From: Salinibacterium sp.
GTDB taxonomy: Bacteria > Actinomycetota > Actinomycetes > Actinomycetales > Microbacteriaceae
NCBI GenBank assembly: GCA_025351795.1
Contig: JANXVG010000072.1
Coordinates: 1 to 64,000, forward strand
Length of the DNA stretch: 64,000 nucleotides
Direction of reading: 5' to 3'
The notes below the pieces were generated by a model. That model was not told where the DNA came from. It ran no database searches and saw nothing but the letters and a program-made list of their open reading frames with translations. This document shows positions 47,897 to 57,673 of this stretch, one piece after another (position 1 is the stretch's first letter; each line of letters opens with the position of its first letter). Made by a program: the position numbers and the translations under genes.

Positions 47897-49696
47897 TCAG
47901 TACTTTCTTTCCATCGGCGGGTAGTTGGTGATCACGACGGGCTTCCAGCCGAGCTTGATGTGCTCGCCTGCATCGGCGGATTCGGGGTCGCCGACAAGGT
48001 AGGCCATGGTGTGCACGAGGAAATTTTTATCGTCGCGCTGCGGGTAGTCCTCGCGCATGTGACCGCCGCGGCTCTCCTTGCGATTGCGCGCCGAGTAGAC
48101 GAGCACCTCGGCGAGGTCGAGCAGGAAGCCGAGTTCCACGGCTTCGAGCAGGTCGGTGTTGAACCGTTTGCCCTTGTCTTGGATCTGAATGTTCTTGTAG
48201 CGACCGCGCAGTGTCGCGATGAGCTCGGTAACCTCTTTGAGGCTCTCCTCGGTACGGAAGATCTGCGCGTTGCGGTCCATCGAGTCCTGCAGTTCCTTGC
48301 GGATCACCGCGATCCGCTCGGTGCCGTTGCCTGAGCGCACCGCATCCAGCAGGTCACGGATGCCTTTGGCCGGGTTATCGGGGAGCGGTACGAACTCGGC
48401 GTTACGAGCGTAGATCACGGCGTTCTTGCCCGCGCGCTTACCGAACACGTTGATGTCGAGCAGCGAGTTGGTTCCGAGCCGGTTGGAACCGTGCACGCTC
48501 ACGCACGCGCACTCGCCGGCAGCAAAGAGGCCTGGCACGATGTCGGTATTATTGCGCAGCACCTCGGCGTTGTTGGTGGTCGGAATGCCGCCCATCGCAT
48601 AGTGCGCCGTCGGCAGCACCGGCACCGGCTCCGTGTACGGTTCAACGCCGAGGTAGGTGCGAGCAAACTCGGTGATGTCTGGCAGCTTCTCGTCGATTAC
48701 GGCCGGCTCGAGGTGGGTGATGTCGAGATAGAGATAGTCCTTATTGGGGCCAGCGCCGCGGCCTTCGCGAATCTCCAAAGCCATCGACCTCGACACGATG
48801 TCGCGCGGGGCGAGGTCTTTCAGGGTCGGGGTATAGCGCTCCATGAAGCGCTCGCCGCTCGCGTTCCGCAGAATCGCGCCCTCACCGCGTGCGGCTTCGG
48901 AGAGCAGGATGCCGAGTCCGGCCAACCCGGTCGGGTGGAACTGGAAGAATTCCATGTCTTCGAGCGGCAGGCCCGTGCGCCAGATGATTCCCACACCGTC
49001 GCCGGTGAGGGTGTGCGCGTTTGATGTTGTCTTGAAGATTTTGCCGAATCCACCGGTCGCGAAGATGATCGCCTTGGCCTGAAAGACGTGCAGGTTGCCG
49101 GTCGCGAGCTCGTAGGCGACGACTCCGGACGGCTGCTCAACGCCATCGACCTCGGTCATGACCATGTCGAGCACGTAGTACTCGTTGAAGAAGTTGATTC
49201 CCAGGCGCACACAGTTTTGGAACAGCGTCTGCAGGATCATGTGGCCGGTGCGGTCGGCGGCGTAGCACGCGCGGCGCACCGGGGCCTTGCCGTGCTCACG
49301 GGTGTGACCGCCGAAACGGCGCTGATCGATCAGCCCATCTGGAGTGCGGTTGAACGGGAGCCCCATGTTCTCGAGGTCGATAACCGCGTCGATGGCCTCC
49401 TTTGCGAGAATCTCTGCCGCATCCTGATCGACGAGGTAATCGCCGCCCTTGACGGTGTCGTAGGTGTGCCACTCCCAGTTGTCTTCCTCCACGTTGGCAA
49501 GGGCTGCTGCCATTCCGCCTTGGGCGGCTCCGGTGTGGGAGCGCGTGGGGTACAGCTTCGAGATGACCGCGGTGTTGGCGTGCGGTCCTGCCTCGATTGC
49601 GGCGCGCATCCCGGCACCGCCAGCACCGACAATGACGATGTCGAACTGGTGGTAGTGAACGCCGTCGATTACGGCGCCGTCTTCAATGTCGGCCAC
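47897..49696 (-). CDS. sdhA: succinate dehydrogenase flavoprotein subunit
   Basis: A 599-residue FAD subunit: the dinucleotide fold [20 protein letters not shown], the covalent-FAD His in [14 protein letters not shown], substrate site elements HPTGLAG, HYAMGGI and [22 protein letters not shown]. It oxidises succinate to fumarate. GTG 49696 shares a base with the sdhD stop (TAGTG) and gives [19 protein letters not shown]; extra upstream residues would overlap sdhD. Confidence 0.96.
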   Translation of the reverse strand: MADIEDGAVIDGVHYHQFDIVIVGAGGAGMRAAIEAGPHANTAVISKLYPTRSHTGAAQGGMAAALANVEEDNWEWHTYDTVKGGDYLVDQDAAEILAKEAIDAVIDLENMGLPFNRTPDGLIDQRRFGGHTREHGKAPVRRACYAADRTGHMILQTLFQNCVRLGINFFNEYYVLDMVMTEVDGVEQPSGVVAYELATGNLHVFQAKAIIFATGGFGKIFKTTSNAHTLTGDGVGIIWRTGLPLEDMEFFQFHPTGLAGLGILLSEAARGEGAILRNASGERFMERYTPTLKDLAPRDIVSRSMALEIREGRGAGPNKDYLYLDITHLEPAVIDEKLPDITEFARTYLGVEPYTEPVPVLPTAHYAMGGIPTTNNAEVLRNNTDIVPGLFAAGECACVSVHGSNRLGTNSLLDINVFGKRAGKNAVIYARNAEFVPLPDNPAKGIRDLLDAVRSGNGTERIAVIRKELQDSMDRNAQIFRTEESLKEVTELIATLRGRYKNIQIQDKGKRFNTDLLEAVELGFLLDLAEVLVYSARNRKESRGGHMREDYPQRDDKNFLVHTMAYLVGDPESADAGEHIKLGWKPVVITNYPPMERKY

Positions 49697-50145
49697 TATC
49701 GCCCCTGGCAGAAGCTCGGGACCAGATTGGCGGCTGCTCCGGCGGGGCATGGGTCGAAAGTATAGATCACTAGGGTTCCCAAAATGAGGAGGACAGCGGT
49801 TGCCGTGGCCACCGCGATGAGCAGAATTCGCCGGGTGAGCGGCGTGCGGGTGTAGTCGTTAATAAGGGTACGGATGCCGTTCGACCCGTGGATGAGTGCG
49901 AGCCACAACAGCAGTGTGTCCCACACCACCCAGAACGGATCGGCGAGCTTGCCGGCAACAAACGCAAAGTCGATGGCGTTGACACCCTTGCCAGAGACGA
50001 GGTTGACGAACAGGTGGCCGAATATCAGTATGACGAGCACGAGCCCGCTGGCCCGCATGTAGATCCACCCCCACTTTTCCCCATTGATTCCGCGGCGGCG
50101 CGTACGGGCCGGTTTCGGACTTCTGGGAGCTTCAATGGTCGTCAT
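49696..50145 (-). CDS. sdhD: succinate dehydrogenase membrane anchor subunit
   Basis: A 149-residue membrane subunit with three helices. [20 protein letters not shown] carries a heme-ligand type His; [23 protein letters not shown] is the quinone-side helix with a second His; the third ends in Cys-containing [19 protein letters not shown]. The ATG at 50145 shares a base with the sdhC stop (TAATG). Confidence 0.9.
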   Translation of the reverse strand: MTTIEAPRSPKPARTRRRGINGEKWGWIYMRASGLVLVILIFGHLFVNLVSGKGVNAIDFAFVAGKLADPFWVVWDTLLLWLALIHGSNGIRTLINDYTRTPLTRRILLIAVATATAVLLILGTLVIYTFDPCPAGAAANLVPSFCQGR

Positions 50146-50585
50146 TAGTGCGCTCCGAAGATGTGCATGAACTGGCGTGGTACGAAGCCAACAAGCAGCA
50201 CGATCCAGAGTGCAATCACGATCCAGAACATGAGCCGCTGGTACTTGGCTCCCACGCTCCAGAAGTCGATCAGGATGATGCGCAATCCATTCAGTGCGTG
50301 GAACCCGATGGCCACGACAAGTGCCGTCTCGCCTAAGCCCATGATGGGTGTCTTGTAGGTATTGATGACCGCGTTGTAGGCCTCGGGGCTTAACCGAACG
50401 AGAGACGTGTCGAGGATGTGCACGAGGAGGAAGAAGTAGATCGCTACACCCGTGATGCGGTGTAGCACCCACGACCACATTCCCTCTCGACCTCGATAGA
50501 CCGTGCCTACGAGGCGCTTGGGTGGCTTGATGACAGGCGCACGCCGACTGGTCGTGGCCAGGGTACCCGCCGTTTTATCTGGCAA
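50145..50585 (-). CDS. sdhC: succinate dehydrogenase cytochrome b556 subunit
   Basis: A 146-residue membrane subunit with three helices: GTVYRGREGMWSWVLHRITGVAIYFFLLVHILDTSLV has the SdhC signature (R-x-x-x-x-x-x-H-R-x-T-G and a heme His); helix 2 has GFHALNGLRIILIDF. The TTG at 50585 is selected because AAGGAGG stands seven bases upstream; a farther in-frame start would add 35 unrelated residues. First gene of the sdh operon. Confidence 0.92.
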   Translation of the reverse strand: MPDKTAGTLATTSRRAPVIKPPKRLVGTVYRGREGMWSWVLHRITGVAIYFFLLVHILDTSLVRLSPEAYNAVINTYKTPIMGLGETALVVAIGFHALNGLRIILIDFWSVGAKYQRLMFWIVIALWIVLLVGFVPRQFMHIFGAH

Positions 50586-51082
50586 GAGCAACCCTCCTTG
50601 CGGATGATTCGGACCGCGTCGTGGCGGCGATGACCGTTCAGTACTCGAACACTTTCCAGTGTATTCCGCACCCGGCGAGCGTGATGCCACGGCGAACCGA
50701 AATAGCTTGATTTCGAGATACTTTTAGCAAGATCCGCGTCTTTGGGCCGTCATTTTTCTGACCAAGCACCACCGCTCGGCAACGTGCAGCATCACGCCGC
50801 GCTCGCCGCGCACGCACCTCCCGTGGTGGGGCGGGTGCGCCAAGCTTGTGGCCGAAGCCCGGGTGAAGAGCAGGCGACCGTTGATAACCAGTCGGAAAGG
50901 GGTCTGCCGGCGGTTTCTTCGGTGAGCACGCGTGCCGCTGAAACCGCACGATGATCCTGGTCACCACTGGCGCGAGGTACCTGGTCACGCGAACATTCGA
51001 CTACCAGTGGATGCTGTTGTGGGCATTCGAGCGACGAGCGCGGGCAATCGCGACGTGCGCTCACTACCTGTGATTGTGCAGG
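50586..51082. other. non-coding stretch between sdh operon and mannosyltransferase
   Basis: No supported gene. Features seen: ATACACT at 50661 on the minus strand sense may be a -10 element for sdh; a nested palindrome with arms GCGGTTTC (50910-50917) and GAAACCGC (50940-50947) enclosing GCACGCGTGC (50926-50935); and a pair CCACTGG (50964-50970) and CCAGTGG (51004-51010). These may be terminators or repeat remnants. Confidence 0.4.
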
Positions 51083-52216
51083 TCAGCTGGTCGCGAGCGC
51101 GGGCACCCGTGCCGCGATCGCCTGCTCGTAGTAGCGAACGAGTTCGGCGCAGACGCCGTCCCAGGTGCGGCCGAGCACGGCGCGTCTGCCCGCCTCGCCC
51201 ATGCGTGAACGCAACTCGCCGTCTCGAGAAAGCAGGGCGACGCGTGCTCGCAGCATCGCGGAATCCGTTGGATCAACGAGAAAGCCGTTGACGCCAGAAT
51301 CGACGAGGTCGATGGGTCCGCCCGCCCGCGGCGCGATCACCGGCAGCCCGCTCGCGTGCGCTTCTTGAATGGTCTGGCCAAACGTCTCTTCGGTGCCGGT
51401 GTGCACAAAGAGATCGAAGCTCGCGTACGCAGCCGCAAGCTCGGCACCGGTGAGTTTGCCGAGGTAGCTCACCGGCATCCCGCGCAGCTCGCGTTTGACC
51501 GCGGCGAGCGATGGCCCTTCCCCCACGATCGCGAGGTGAATGCCGCTCAGCCCGCGCAACACCGAGAGCCTCTCCACTTGTTTCTCGGGGGCGATCCGCC
51601 CGACGTAGCCCACGATGGTTTCCCCGCCCGGTGCCATGCGCTGCCGCAGCAGCTTGACGGTGGTGGAGCGACGGTTGTGGGGGTGGTAGGTGGTGAGATC
51701 GACGCCGCGACCCCAGCGCGCGAGTCGTTCGACGCCTGCGCCGACCAGATCGTCCATCGATGAGGTCGATGGGGCGAGCGTGATGGTGGCCCCGTCGTGA
51801 ATCCAGCGCACCATGCGCCAGGCGAAGCGAGTTGCGGCACCGAGATGGTTTCTGCGGGCGTAGCCAGCGACATCCGTTTGGAAGATTGCGACGCTCGGGA
51901 TGTCGAGGCGGCCGCCTGCCGCAATCGCCTGCGCTCCGAGCAGGAACGGCGAAGCGGCGTGAATGACGTCAGGGCGGAAGTCGGCGATCAGTTTTTGCAC
52001 CATCGGGTTCGGAAGCCCAACCGGAAACTGGCGGTAGGCGAACGCCGGAACCTCGTGCACCGGAAAGCCCGCATAGCGCTGCGGTGCCCCGGCGGCCGGA
52101 ACGATCACGATCGCTTCGTGTCCATTCGCTCGTAGGTAGTCGAGCACCTTGCATACGCTATTGGTGACGCCGTTGACAGTGGGAAGGAAACTTTCGCTCA
52201 CAACCGTTACGCGCAT
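51083..52216 (-). CDS. GT4 glycosyltransferase, probably GDP-mannose dependent
   Basis: A 377-residue GT-B enzyme. The N-terminal domain opens RVTVVSESFLPTVNGVTNSV with the glycine-rich acceptor loop; HAASPFLLGAQAI and FQTDVAGYARR follow. The C-terminal donor domain has VGYVGRIAPEKQVERL, AIVGEGPS and the E-x7-E motif EETFGQTIQEAHASGLPVIAPRAGG. It resembles MgtA/PimB'-like alpha-mannosyltransferases of actinobacterial cell-envelope glycolipids. ATG 52216. The divergent neighbour makes GDP-mannose, which supports the donor assignment. Confidence 0.85.
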   Translation of the reverse strand: MRVTVVSESFLPTVNGVTNSVCKVLDYLRANGHEAIVIVPAAGAPQRYAGFPVHEVPAFAYRQFPVGLPNPMVQKLIADFRPDVIHAASPFLLGAQAIAAGGRLDIPSVAIFQTDVAGYARRNHLGAATRFAWRMVRWIHDGATITLAPSTSSMDDLVGAGVERLARWGRGVDLTTYHPHNRRSTTVKLLRQRMAPGGETIVGYVGRIAPEKQVERLSVLRGLSGIHLAIVGEGPSLAAVKRELRGMPVSYLGKLTGAELAAAYASFDLFVHTGTEETFGQTIQEAHASGLPVIAPRAGGPIDLVDSGVNGFLVDPTDSAMLRARVALLSRDGELRSRMGEAGRRAVLGRTWDGVCAELVRYYEQAIAARVPALATS

Positions 52217-52282
52217 GCCGCTGACGCTACGCAGCCTGGGTGGCGAGAGGGTGAATGGCACATTAAGTCTAGGGTTGGTCGC

Positions 52283-53404
52283 ATGTCTCAGCCTTCGCGA
52301 AGCATCGATCGCTTCTACAGCGTGATTCCGGCCGGCGGTGTCGGTTCCCGACTATGGCCGCTCTCGCGGGCGGATGCCCCCAAGTTTCTGCATGACCTCA
52401 CCGGGTCGGGTCAAACACTCCTCAAAGACACCTGGGACCGACTCGTGCCGCTCTCGGGCCCTGAGCGCATCATGGTAGTGACGGGGCGCGCTCATCGGGC
52501 AGCAGTTGAGGTGCAATTGCCCGAGCTTACCGATAACAATGTCGTGCTCGAGAGCGAGCCGAAGGATTCTTCGGCGGCAATCGGTCTTGCCGCGGCGATC
52601 CTGGCCAAGCGCGAACCGGATGTCATTATCGGCTCGTTCGCGGCCGATCATGTCATCACAGACACCCGCCGGTTTCGCGCGGCGGTGGTCGAGGCTGCTG
52701 CCGCGGCAGACGCTGGGTACATCGCGACGATCGGTATCACGCCCACCGAACCGGCTGTGGGCTTCGGGTACATTCGCTGCGGTGGGCCGATCACTATTCC
52801 GCGGGCGCCGAGTGCCGTTCTCGTGGAGACTTTCGTCGAGAAACCCGATCTTGAGACCGCGCAGCACTATGTCGCAGACGGCGACTATCTGTGGAACGGT
52901 GGCATGTTTATCGCCCGTGCCGATGTGCTTCTCGCCCAGCTTGGCGAGTCGGACCCGGCACTTCTCGCGGGTCTTCTGGAGCTGGCCGATGCGTGGGACA
53001 CTCCTCAGCGGGGGGCCGTCGTCGACAAGGTGTGGCCGGGGCTCGCCAAGATCGCGATTGACTACACCGTTGCGGAGCCAGCGGCACTTGCCGGGCGACT
53101 CGTTGTGATCCCTGGTGACTTCGACTGGGACGACGTCGGTGACTTCGCGTCGATTGGCAAACTGCATTCACGCGGGCGCAAATCTGACCTTGCAATCCTG
53201 GGCGAGAACGCGCGAGTGCTCTCTGACTCGTCAAGCGGTGTCGTGATCGCGCAGAGTGGTCGCCTCATCTCCCTGATTGGCGTGACCGACATCGTCGTCG
53301 TCGACACTCCGGATGCGCTTCTGGTCACCACGACGGCGAACGCCCAGCGAGTGAAGGCAGTCGTGGATGCGCTCAAGCTCTCCGGCCGCTACGACGTGCT
53401 GTGA
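52283..53404 (+). CDS. manC: mannose-1-phosphate guanylyltransferase
   Basis: A 373-residue nucleotidyltransferase with the nucleotide loop VIPAGGVGSRLWPLSRADAPKFL, then AIIG-like SSAAIGLAAAILA, FAADHVI, and the zinc-free FVEKPDLETAQHYV and LWNGGMF motifs. It makes GDP-mannose from GTP and mannose-1-phosphate. The C-terminal half lacks an isomerase cupin, so it is monofunctional. ATG 52283. It pairs with the divergent mannosyltransferase. Confidence 0.9.
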   Translation: MSQPSRSIDRFYSVIPAGGVGSRLWPLSRADAPKFLHDLTGSGQTLLKDTWDRLVPLSGPERIMVVTGRAHRAAVEVQLPELTDNNVVLESEPKDSSAAIGLAAAILAKREPDVIIGSFAADHVITDTRRFRAAVVEAAAAADAGYIATIGITPTEPAVGFGYIRCGGPITIPRAPSAVLVETFVEKPDLETAQHYVADGDYLWNGGMFIARADVLLAQLGESDPALLAGLLELADAWDTPQRGAVVDKVWPGLAKIAIDYTVAEPAALAGRLVVIPGDFDWDDVGDFASIGKLHSRGRKSDLAILGENARVLSDSSSGVVIAQSGRLISLIGVTDIVVVDTPDALLVTTTANAQRVKAVVDALKLSGRYDVL

Positions 53405-53575
53405 ATACCGCTGCTCATCGTGGTAATACATTTCCGCTTCATTTCGGCGTGATCGCGGCTGTGTAACTCTTCGGCGTCGGCCAGCACATTAATCTGCTCA
53501 GAATGCGTAACATTCGGTAACCTGTAGCAACATAAGTCCCAGCATCTTCCGTTGGGCAGCACCTTGGAGGACACC

Positions 53576-54679
53576 TTGAGAATCACTTCTCGCGGCCGCG
53601 TACTTGGCGGTATCGCATTGATCGGATCGAGCGCACTCGTGCTCGCTGGTTGCGCAGCAGCACCCACGACATCTACTGCCGGACCCACAACAGCACCTAA
53701 TTTCCTACCCTGCATGGTTTCAGACACCGGTGGTTTCACTGACCACTCGTTCAATGAGTTGGGTCTCAACGGACTGCAGAGCTCGGCCAAGAAGCTTGGT
53801 GTCGGGGAGAAGCATGTGCCATCCGCAACCGCGGACGACTTCGTACCAAACATCCAGAGCCTCCTTGCCGAGAACTGCAAGCTCATCGTCTCGGTCGGCT
53901 TCAACCTGTCGTCAGCGACCATCGCAGCGGCCAAGGCCAATCCGACCGCGATGTTCGCGATTGTTGACGACGGACTCGACCCGACCAACTCGGGCAAGTC
54001 ATCGGTAGCGAACGGCAAGCCGATTCTCTTCGACACCGCCGAGGCCGCGTTCCTTGCTGGCTATGCTGCCGCGAGCTACTCGAAGAGCGGCGTTGTTGGC
54101 ACGTTCGGCGGCATTCAGATTCCGCCGGTGACCATCTTCATGGACGGCTTCGTAGACGGTGTCGCGTACTTCAACACGGTCAAGGGCAAGAATGTCAAGG
54201 CTCTTGGGTGGGACAAGAAGGCGCAGACCGGCGTCTTCACGGGCGGCTTCGCGGCCGGCGTTGAGGCCAAGAACGCTGCACAGGGTCTTCTCGACCAGGG
54301 CGCAGATGTGCTACTTCCGGTAGGTGGACCGATCTACCAGAGCGCCGCGCAGGCTATCCGCGACAAGGGCGCTAACATCGCGCTCATCGGTGTGGATGCC
54401 GACCTCTACCTCACCGACCCGAAGGTCAAGGACCTCCTTCTGACCTCGGTTATGAAGGGTGTCGACGTCGGTGTGTCGACGGTAGTAAACCTCGCAGCCA
54501 CCGGCACCTTCAACAACACCGCATTCGTGGGCACGCTCGCGAACGGTGGAGTAGGAATAGCGCCGTTCCATGACCTGGCATCTAAGGTAGACGCCGGTCT
54601 CCAGGCAGAGCTCGACGCGATTAAGGCGAAGATCGTCTCCGGTGACCTCAAGGTGACGTCGCCTGCAACGCCTAAGTAG
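53576..54679 (+). CDS. BMP-family nucleoside-binding lipoprotein
   Basis: A 367-residue substrate-binding protein. The lipobox is LVLAGC; the mature part has MVSDTGGFTDHSFNELGLNGL, typical of BmpA/PnrA, FVPNIQSLLAENCKLIVSVGF, FVDGVAYFNTVKG and GVDADLYLTDPKVKDLLLTSV. It should bind purine or pyrimidine nucleosides and deliver them to the ABC importer downstream. The TTG at 53576 has GGAGG five bases upstream and gives a short signal start; an earlier in-frame start (53552) is less likely. A strong hairpin follows. Confidence 0.88.
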   Translation: MRITSRGRVLGGIALIGSSALVLAGCAAAPTTSTAGPTTAPNFLPCMVSDTGGFTDHSFNELGLNGLQSSAKKLGVGEKHVPSATADDFVPNIQSLLAENCKLIVSVGFNLSSATIAAAKANPTAMFAIVDDGLDPTNSGKSSVANGKPILFDTAEAAFLAGYAAASYSKSGVVGTFGGIQIPPVTIFMDGFVDGVAYFNTVKGKNVKALGWDKKAQTGVFTGGFAAGVEAKNAAQGLLDQGADVLLPVGGPIYQSAAQAIRDKGANIALIGVDADLYLTDPKVKDLLLTSVMKGVDVGVSTVVNLAATGTFNNTAFVGTLANGGVGIAPFHDLASKVDAGLQAELDAIKAKIVSGDLKVTSPATPK

Positions 54680-54710
54680 TTAGCAGCACGCACGACCGGC
54701 ACTACAGGCT

Positions 54711-54739
54711 CGGGGAGGCCAGCAACGCTGGCCTCCCCG
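54711..54739 (+). terminator. hairpin between binding protein and ABC ATPase
   Basis: 13-bp perfect stem CGGGGAGGCCAGC / GCTGGCCTCCCCG around AAC, with few T after it. The position after the binding-protein gene fits partial termination or 3' end protection, which would make the binding protein more abundant than the transporter. Confidence 0.7.
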
Positions 54740-54767
54740 TTCCGTGTACAACGAATAGATTGGCCTC

Positions 54768-56282
54768 ATGAAGCTCGAGCTCCGCGGCGTGACAAAAAAG
54801 TTCGGCTCGCTGGTGGCGAATGACCGCATCACCCTCACCGTCGAGAGTGGAGAAATCCACTGCCTCCTCGGTGAGAATGGCGCGGGCAAGTCCACCCTGA
54901 TGAATGTGCTCTACGGCCTTTATCAGGCTGACGAGGGTGAAATCCTGCTCGACGGCGTCGTTCAGCACTTCTCCGGCCCGCGCGATGCGATCAACGCTGG
55001 GATCGGCATGGTACATCAGCACTTCATGCTCATCCCGGTGTTTACTGTCGCCGAAAACGTCATGCTCGGCCACGAGCAGACGACGTTCGGGGGCCGTCTC
55101 GATCTGGATGCATCGCGCGCTAAAGTACGCGAGATCTCGGCCAGATTCGGCTTCGAGATCGACCCAGATGCAGTCATCGAAGATCTGCCGGTGGGAGTGC
55201 AGCAGCGCGTCGAGATCATCAAGGCCTTGTCTCGCGACGCGAAGGTTCTCGTTTTCGACGAACCAACAGCAGTACTGACCCCTCAGGAAACCGACGAGCT
55301 GATGGCCATCATGCGCCAGCTCAAGGCCAATGGCACGTCGATCGTGTTCATTACCCATAAACTGCGCGAGGTGCGCGAGGTTGCCGATCGAATCACCGTG
55401 ATCCGTCTTGGCGCCGTGGTGGGCGAGGCGAGCCCGAGCGCGAGCAATACTGAGCTCGCATCCATGATGGTCGGCCGCGCCATCGATCTGACCATCGCGA
55501 AAGGCCCGGAGCTACCCGGTGACGTGTCGCTCATCGTCACGAGCCTCTCGGTCATCGACTCCCGCGCCCAGTACGTCGTGAAGAACGTCAGTTTCGAGGT
55601 ACGAGCAGGTGAGATCCTCGTGATTGCTGGTGTTCAGGGTAACGGCCAGACTGAGCTCACCGAGGCGATTTTGGGCCTACAAAGCCGCGTCGAAGGGTCG
55701 ATCACGCTCAACGGCGAGGAACTGGTCGGCCGACCAGTCGGTGGCATGCTCGATGCCGGGGTCGGTTTCATTCCGGAGGACCGCACCGAAGATGGACTCG
55801 TCGCCGAGTTTACGATCGCGGAGAATTTGATGCTCGACCGATCGATGGGTGCGCCATTCGTTCGGTGGGGAACACTGCAACTCGGTACGCTCGACGAGTT
55901 CGCTGAGGCGACGCTGATCGAGTTCGACATCCGTGCTCAGGGGATAACCACCCGAGTCGGCACGTTGTCAGGAGGCAACCAGCAAAAAGTCGTTCTCGCC
56001 CGTGAACTGAGTCGCGATCTGCGGCTGTTTGTGGCCGCCCAACCGACTCGCGGACTTGACGTTGGGTCAATCGAATTCGTGCACACCCGCATCGTGCAGG
56101 CTCGCGACTCGGGTATCCCCGTGGTCGTCGTGTCTACGGAACTCGATGAGGTCGTTGCGCTAGCCGACCGCATTGCGGTGATGTACCGCGGCGGAATAGT
56201 GGGCATCGTGCCGGCGAATACGCCGCGCGACGTGCTTGGCCTCATGATGGCCGGAGAGATTCCAGAAGGAGTGGCCGCGTGA
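54768..56282 (+). CDS. nucleoside ABC importer, double ATPase
   Basis: A 504-residue protein with two ABC domains (RbsA/NupA type). Domain 1 has Walker A GENGAGKST, the degenerate signature PVGVQQRVEIIKAL and Walker B VLVFDEPTAVLTPQE. Domain 2 has the modified Walker A GVQGNGQTE, signature TLSGGNQQKVVLAREL and degenerate Walker B LFVAAQPTRGLD. This asymmetry is normal for the family. It energises nucleoside import with the two permeases downstream; the stop overlaps the first permease (GTGA). Confidence 0.92.
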   Translation: MKLELRGVTKKFGSLVANDRITLTVESGEIHCLLGENGAGKSTLMNVLYGLYQADEGEILLDGVVQHFSGPRDAINAGIGMVHQHFMLIPVFTVAENVMLGHEQTTFGGRLDLDASRAKVREISARFGFEIDPDAVIEDLPVGVQQRVEIIKALSRDAKVLVFDEPTAVLTPQETDELMAIMRQLKANGTSIVFITHKLREVREVADRITVIRLGAVVGEASPSASNTELASMMVGRAIDLTIAKGPELPGDVSLIVTSLSVIDSRAQYVVKNVSFEVRAGEILVIAGVQGNGQTELTEAILGLQSRVEGSITLNGEELVGRPVGGMLDAGVGFIPEDRTEDGLVAEFTIAENLMLDRSMGAPFVRWGTLQLGTLDEFAEATLIEFDIRAQGITTRVGTLSGGNQQKVVLARELSRDLRLFVAAQPTRGLDVGSIEFVHTRIVQARDSGIPVVVVSTELDEVVALADRIAVMYRGGIVGIVPANTPRDVLGLMMAGEIPEGVAA

Positions 56283-57673
56283 CCGACAATCAGAAGCCCG
56301 TCACAGGCGCGAAGATCGCGTCCGGCTTTGCTGGCGAGCCCGTTCAGAGCCCGAGCGGGGCACACGCGAACGGGGTAGACGCGAATCAGGTAGATCCGAT
56401 CGTGGCCGCGCCAACCGAACCCGCCCCGCCACCGGCCGCGAACCGCATTATCACCGAGATTCTCGGCGGTAATGCGATGATCTCGTTCCTCGCGATCGTG
56501 CTCGCCCTCGCGATCGGTAGCGTGCTGATCGCATTTACCAACCCGGCTGTGCAGACTTCCACCGGGTACTTCTTGTCGCGACCCGGAGATACCTTTTCTG
56601 CGATCGCCAACGCCATCGTCGGCGCGTATGCTGCCCTGTTCCAGGGGTCCGTCTACAACTTTGAGCGATCCGACTTCATCAATGGGATTAAGCCCCTCAC
56701 CGAGACGCTTACCTTCGCTACTCCGCTGATCGCGGCCGGGCTCGGCGTCGCTCTCGCTTTTCGGGTAGGGCTCTTCAACATCGGTGGGCGTGGCCAGATC
56801 ATCATTGCCGCGGCGTGCGCGGGGTGGGTGAGCTGGTCGTTCCCGATGCCTTACTTCTTGCACATGCTCGTGGGCGTGCTCGCGGCCGTCGTCGGAGGCG
56901 CGATTTGGGGTGGCCTCGTTGGTCTGTTGAAGGCGCGCACCGGTGCGCACGAGGTGATCGTCACGATCATGCTCAACTATGTCGCCTACTATCTAGTGTC
57001 ATTTCTCCTGCGCACTCCCGGCGCCCTGCAGGCGTCAGGGTCGAACAATCCGAAGTCGCCCGCCGCTCTCGACACGGCGATCATGCCGAACCTATCTAAC
57101 CTGCTGAGCGTGCTCTTCCCGGGCGCCCCGGTCGGCACGTTCCGGCTCAACTTCAGTTTCGTCTTGGTAATTCTGGCAACGTTCCTTGTCTGGTACATTC
57201 TGACTCGATCGAGCCTCGGCTTTCGCTTCCGCGTCGTCGGGCAAAACCCGAACGCCGCGCGTGTGGCGGGCATCGACGTCAACCGAATGTACATTGTGGC
57301 TCTGGTGATTTCAGGGGGGCTCGTCGGTCTGGCTGGCGCTTCGCAAGTGCTCGGAACGAATACGACGGGGTTCACTGCTGGCATCGACGGGGGGATCGGC
57401 TTTGACGCGATTACCGTTGCGCTCCTGGGGCGATCGCGGCCATGGGGAGTGTTCTTCAGCGGTATTTTGTTCGGGGCGTTGAAAGCGGGCGGTTACACAA
57501 TGCAGGCGTCGCAAGGAGTTCCTATCGAAATTATCTTGGTCGTGCAATCGGTGATCGTGCTGCTCATTGCGGCCCCGCCGCTCGTGCGGTCGATTTTTCG
57601 ACTTCCAGCTCCGGGCTCGCCGGTGCGAGCTGCCCGACGACCCGGCCGTCTGACGGAAGTGGTGACCAAGTGA
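56279..57673 (+). CDS. nucleoside ABC permease 1
   Basis: A 464-residue BPD_transp_2 permease with about 10 membrane segments. A polar, Pro/Ala-rich N-terminus precedes FLAIVLALAIGSVLIAF; the FNIGGRGQIIIAAACAGW block and GAHEVIVTIMLNYVAYYL are conserved in NupB/YufP-like permeases. The C-terminus is basic. GTG 56279 overlaps the ATPase stop; its stop overlaps the second permease. Confidence 0.9.
   Translation: MTDNQKPVTGAKIASGFAGEPVQSPSGAHANGVDANQVDPIVAAPTEPAPPPAANRIITEILGGNAMISFLAIVLALAIGSVLIAFTNPAVQTSTGYFLSRPGDTFSAIANAIVGAYAALFQGSVYNFERSDFINGIKPLTETLTFATPLIAAGLGVALAFRVGLFNIGGRGQIIIAAACAGWVSWSFPMPYFLHMLVGVLAAVVGGAIWGGLVGLLKARTGAHEVIVTIMLNYVAYYLVSFLLRTPGALQASGSNNPKSPAALDTAIMPNLSNLLSVLFPGAPVGTFRLNFSFVLVILATFLVWYILTRSSLGFRFRVVGQNPNAARVAGIDVNRMYIVALVISGGLVGLAGASQVLGTNTTGFTAGIDGGIGFDAITVALLGRSRPWGVFFSGILFGALKAGGYTMQASQGVPIEIILVVQSVIVLLIAAPPLVRSIFRLPAPGSPVRAARRPGRLTEVVTK

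Noticed and set aside
50638-50988. Minus-strand open frame of 116 codons upstream of sdhC
   Set aside because: Rich in Arg/Pro/Cys with no recognisable motif; probably chance in GC-rich DNA.
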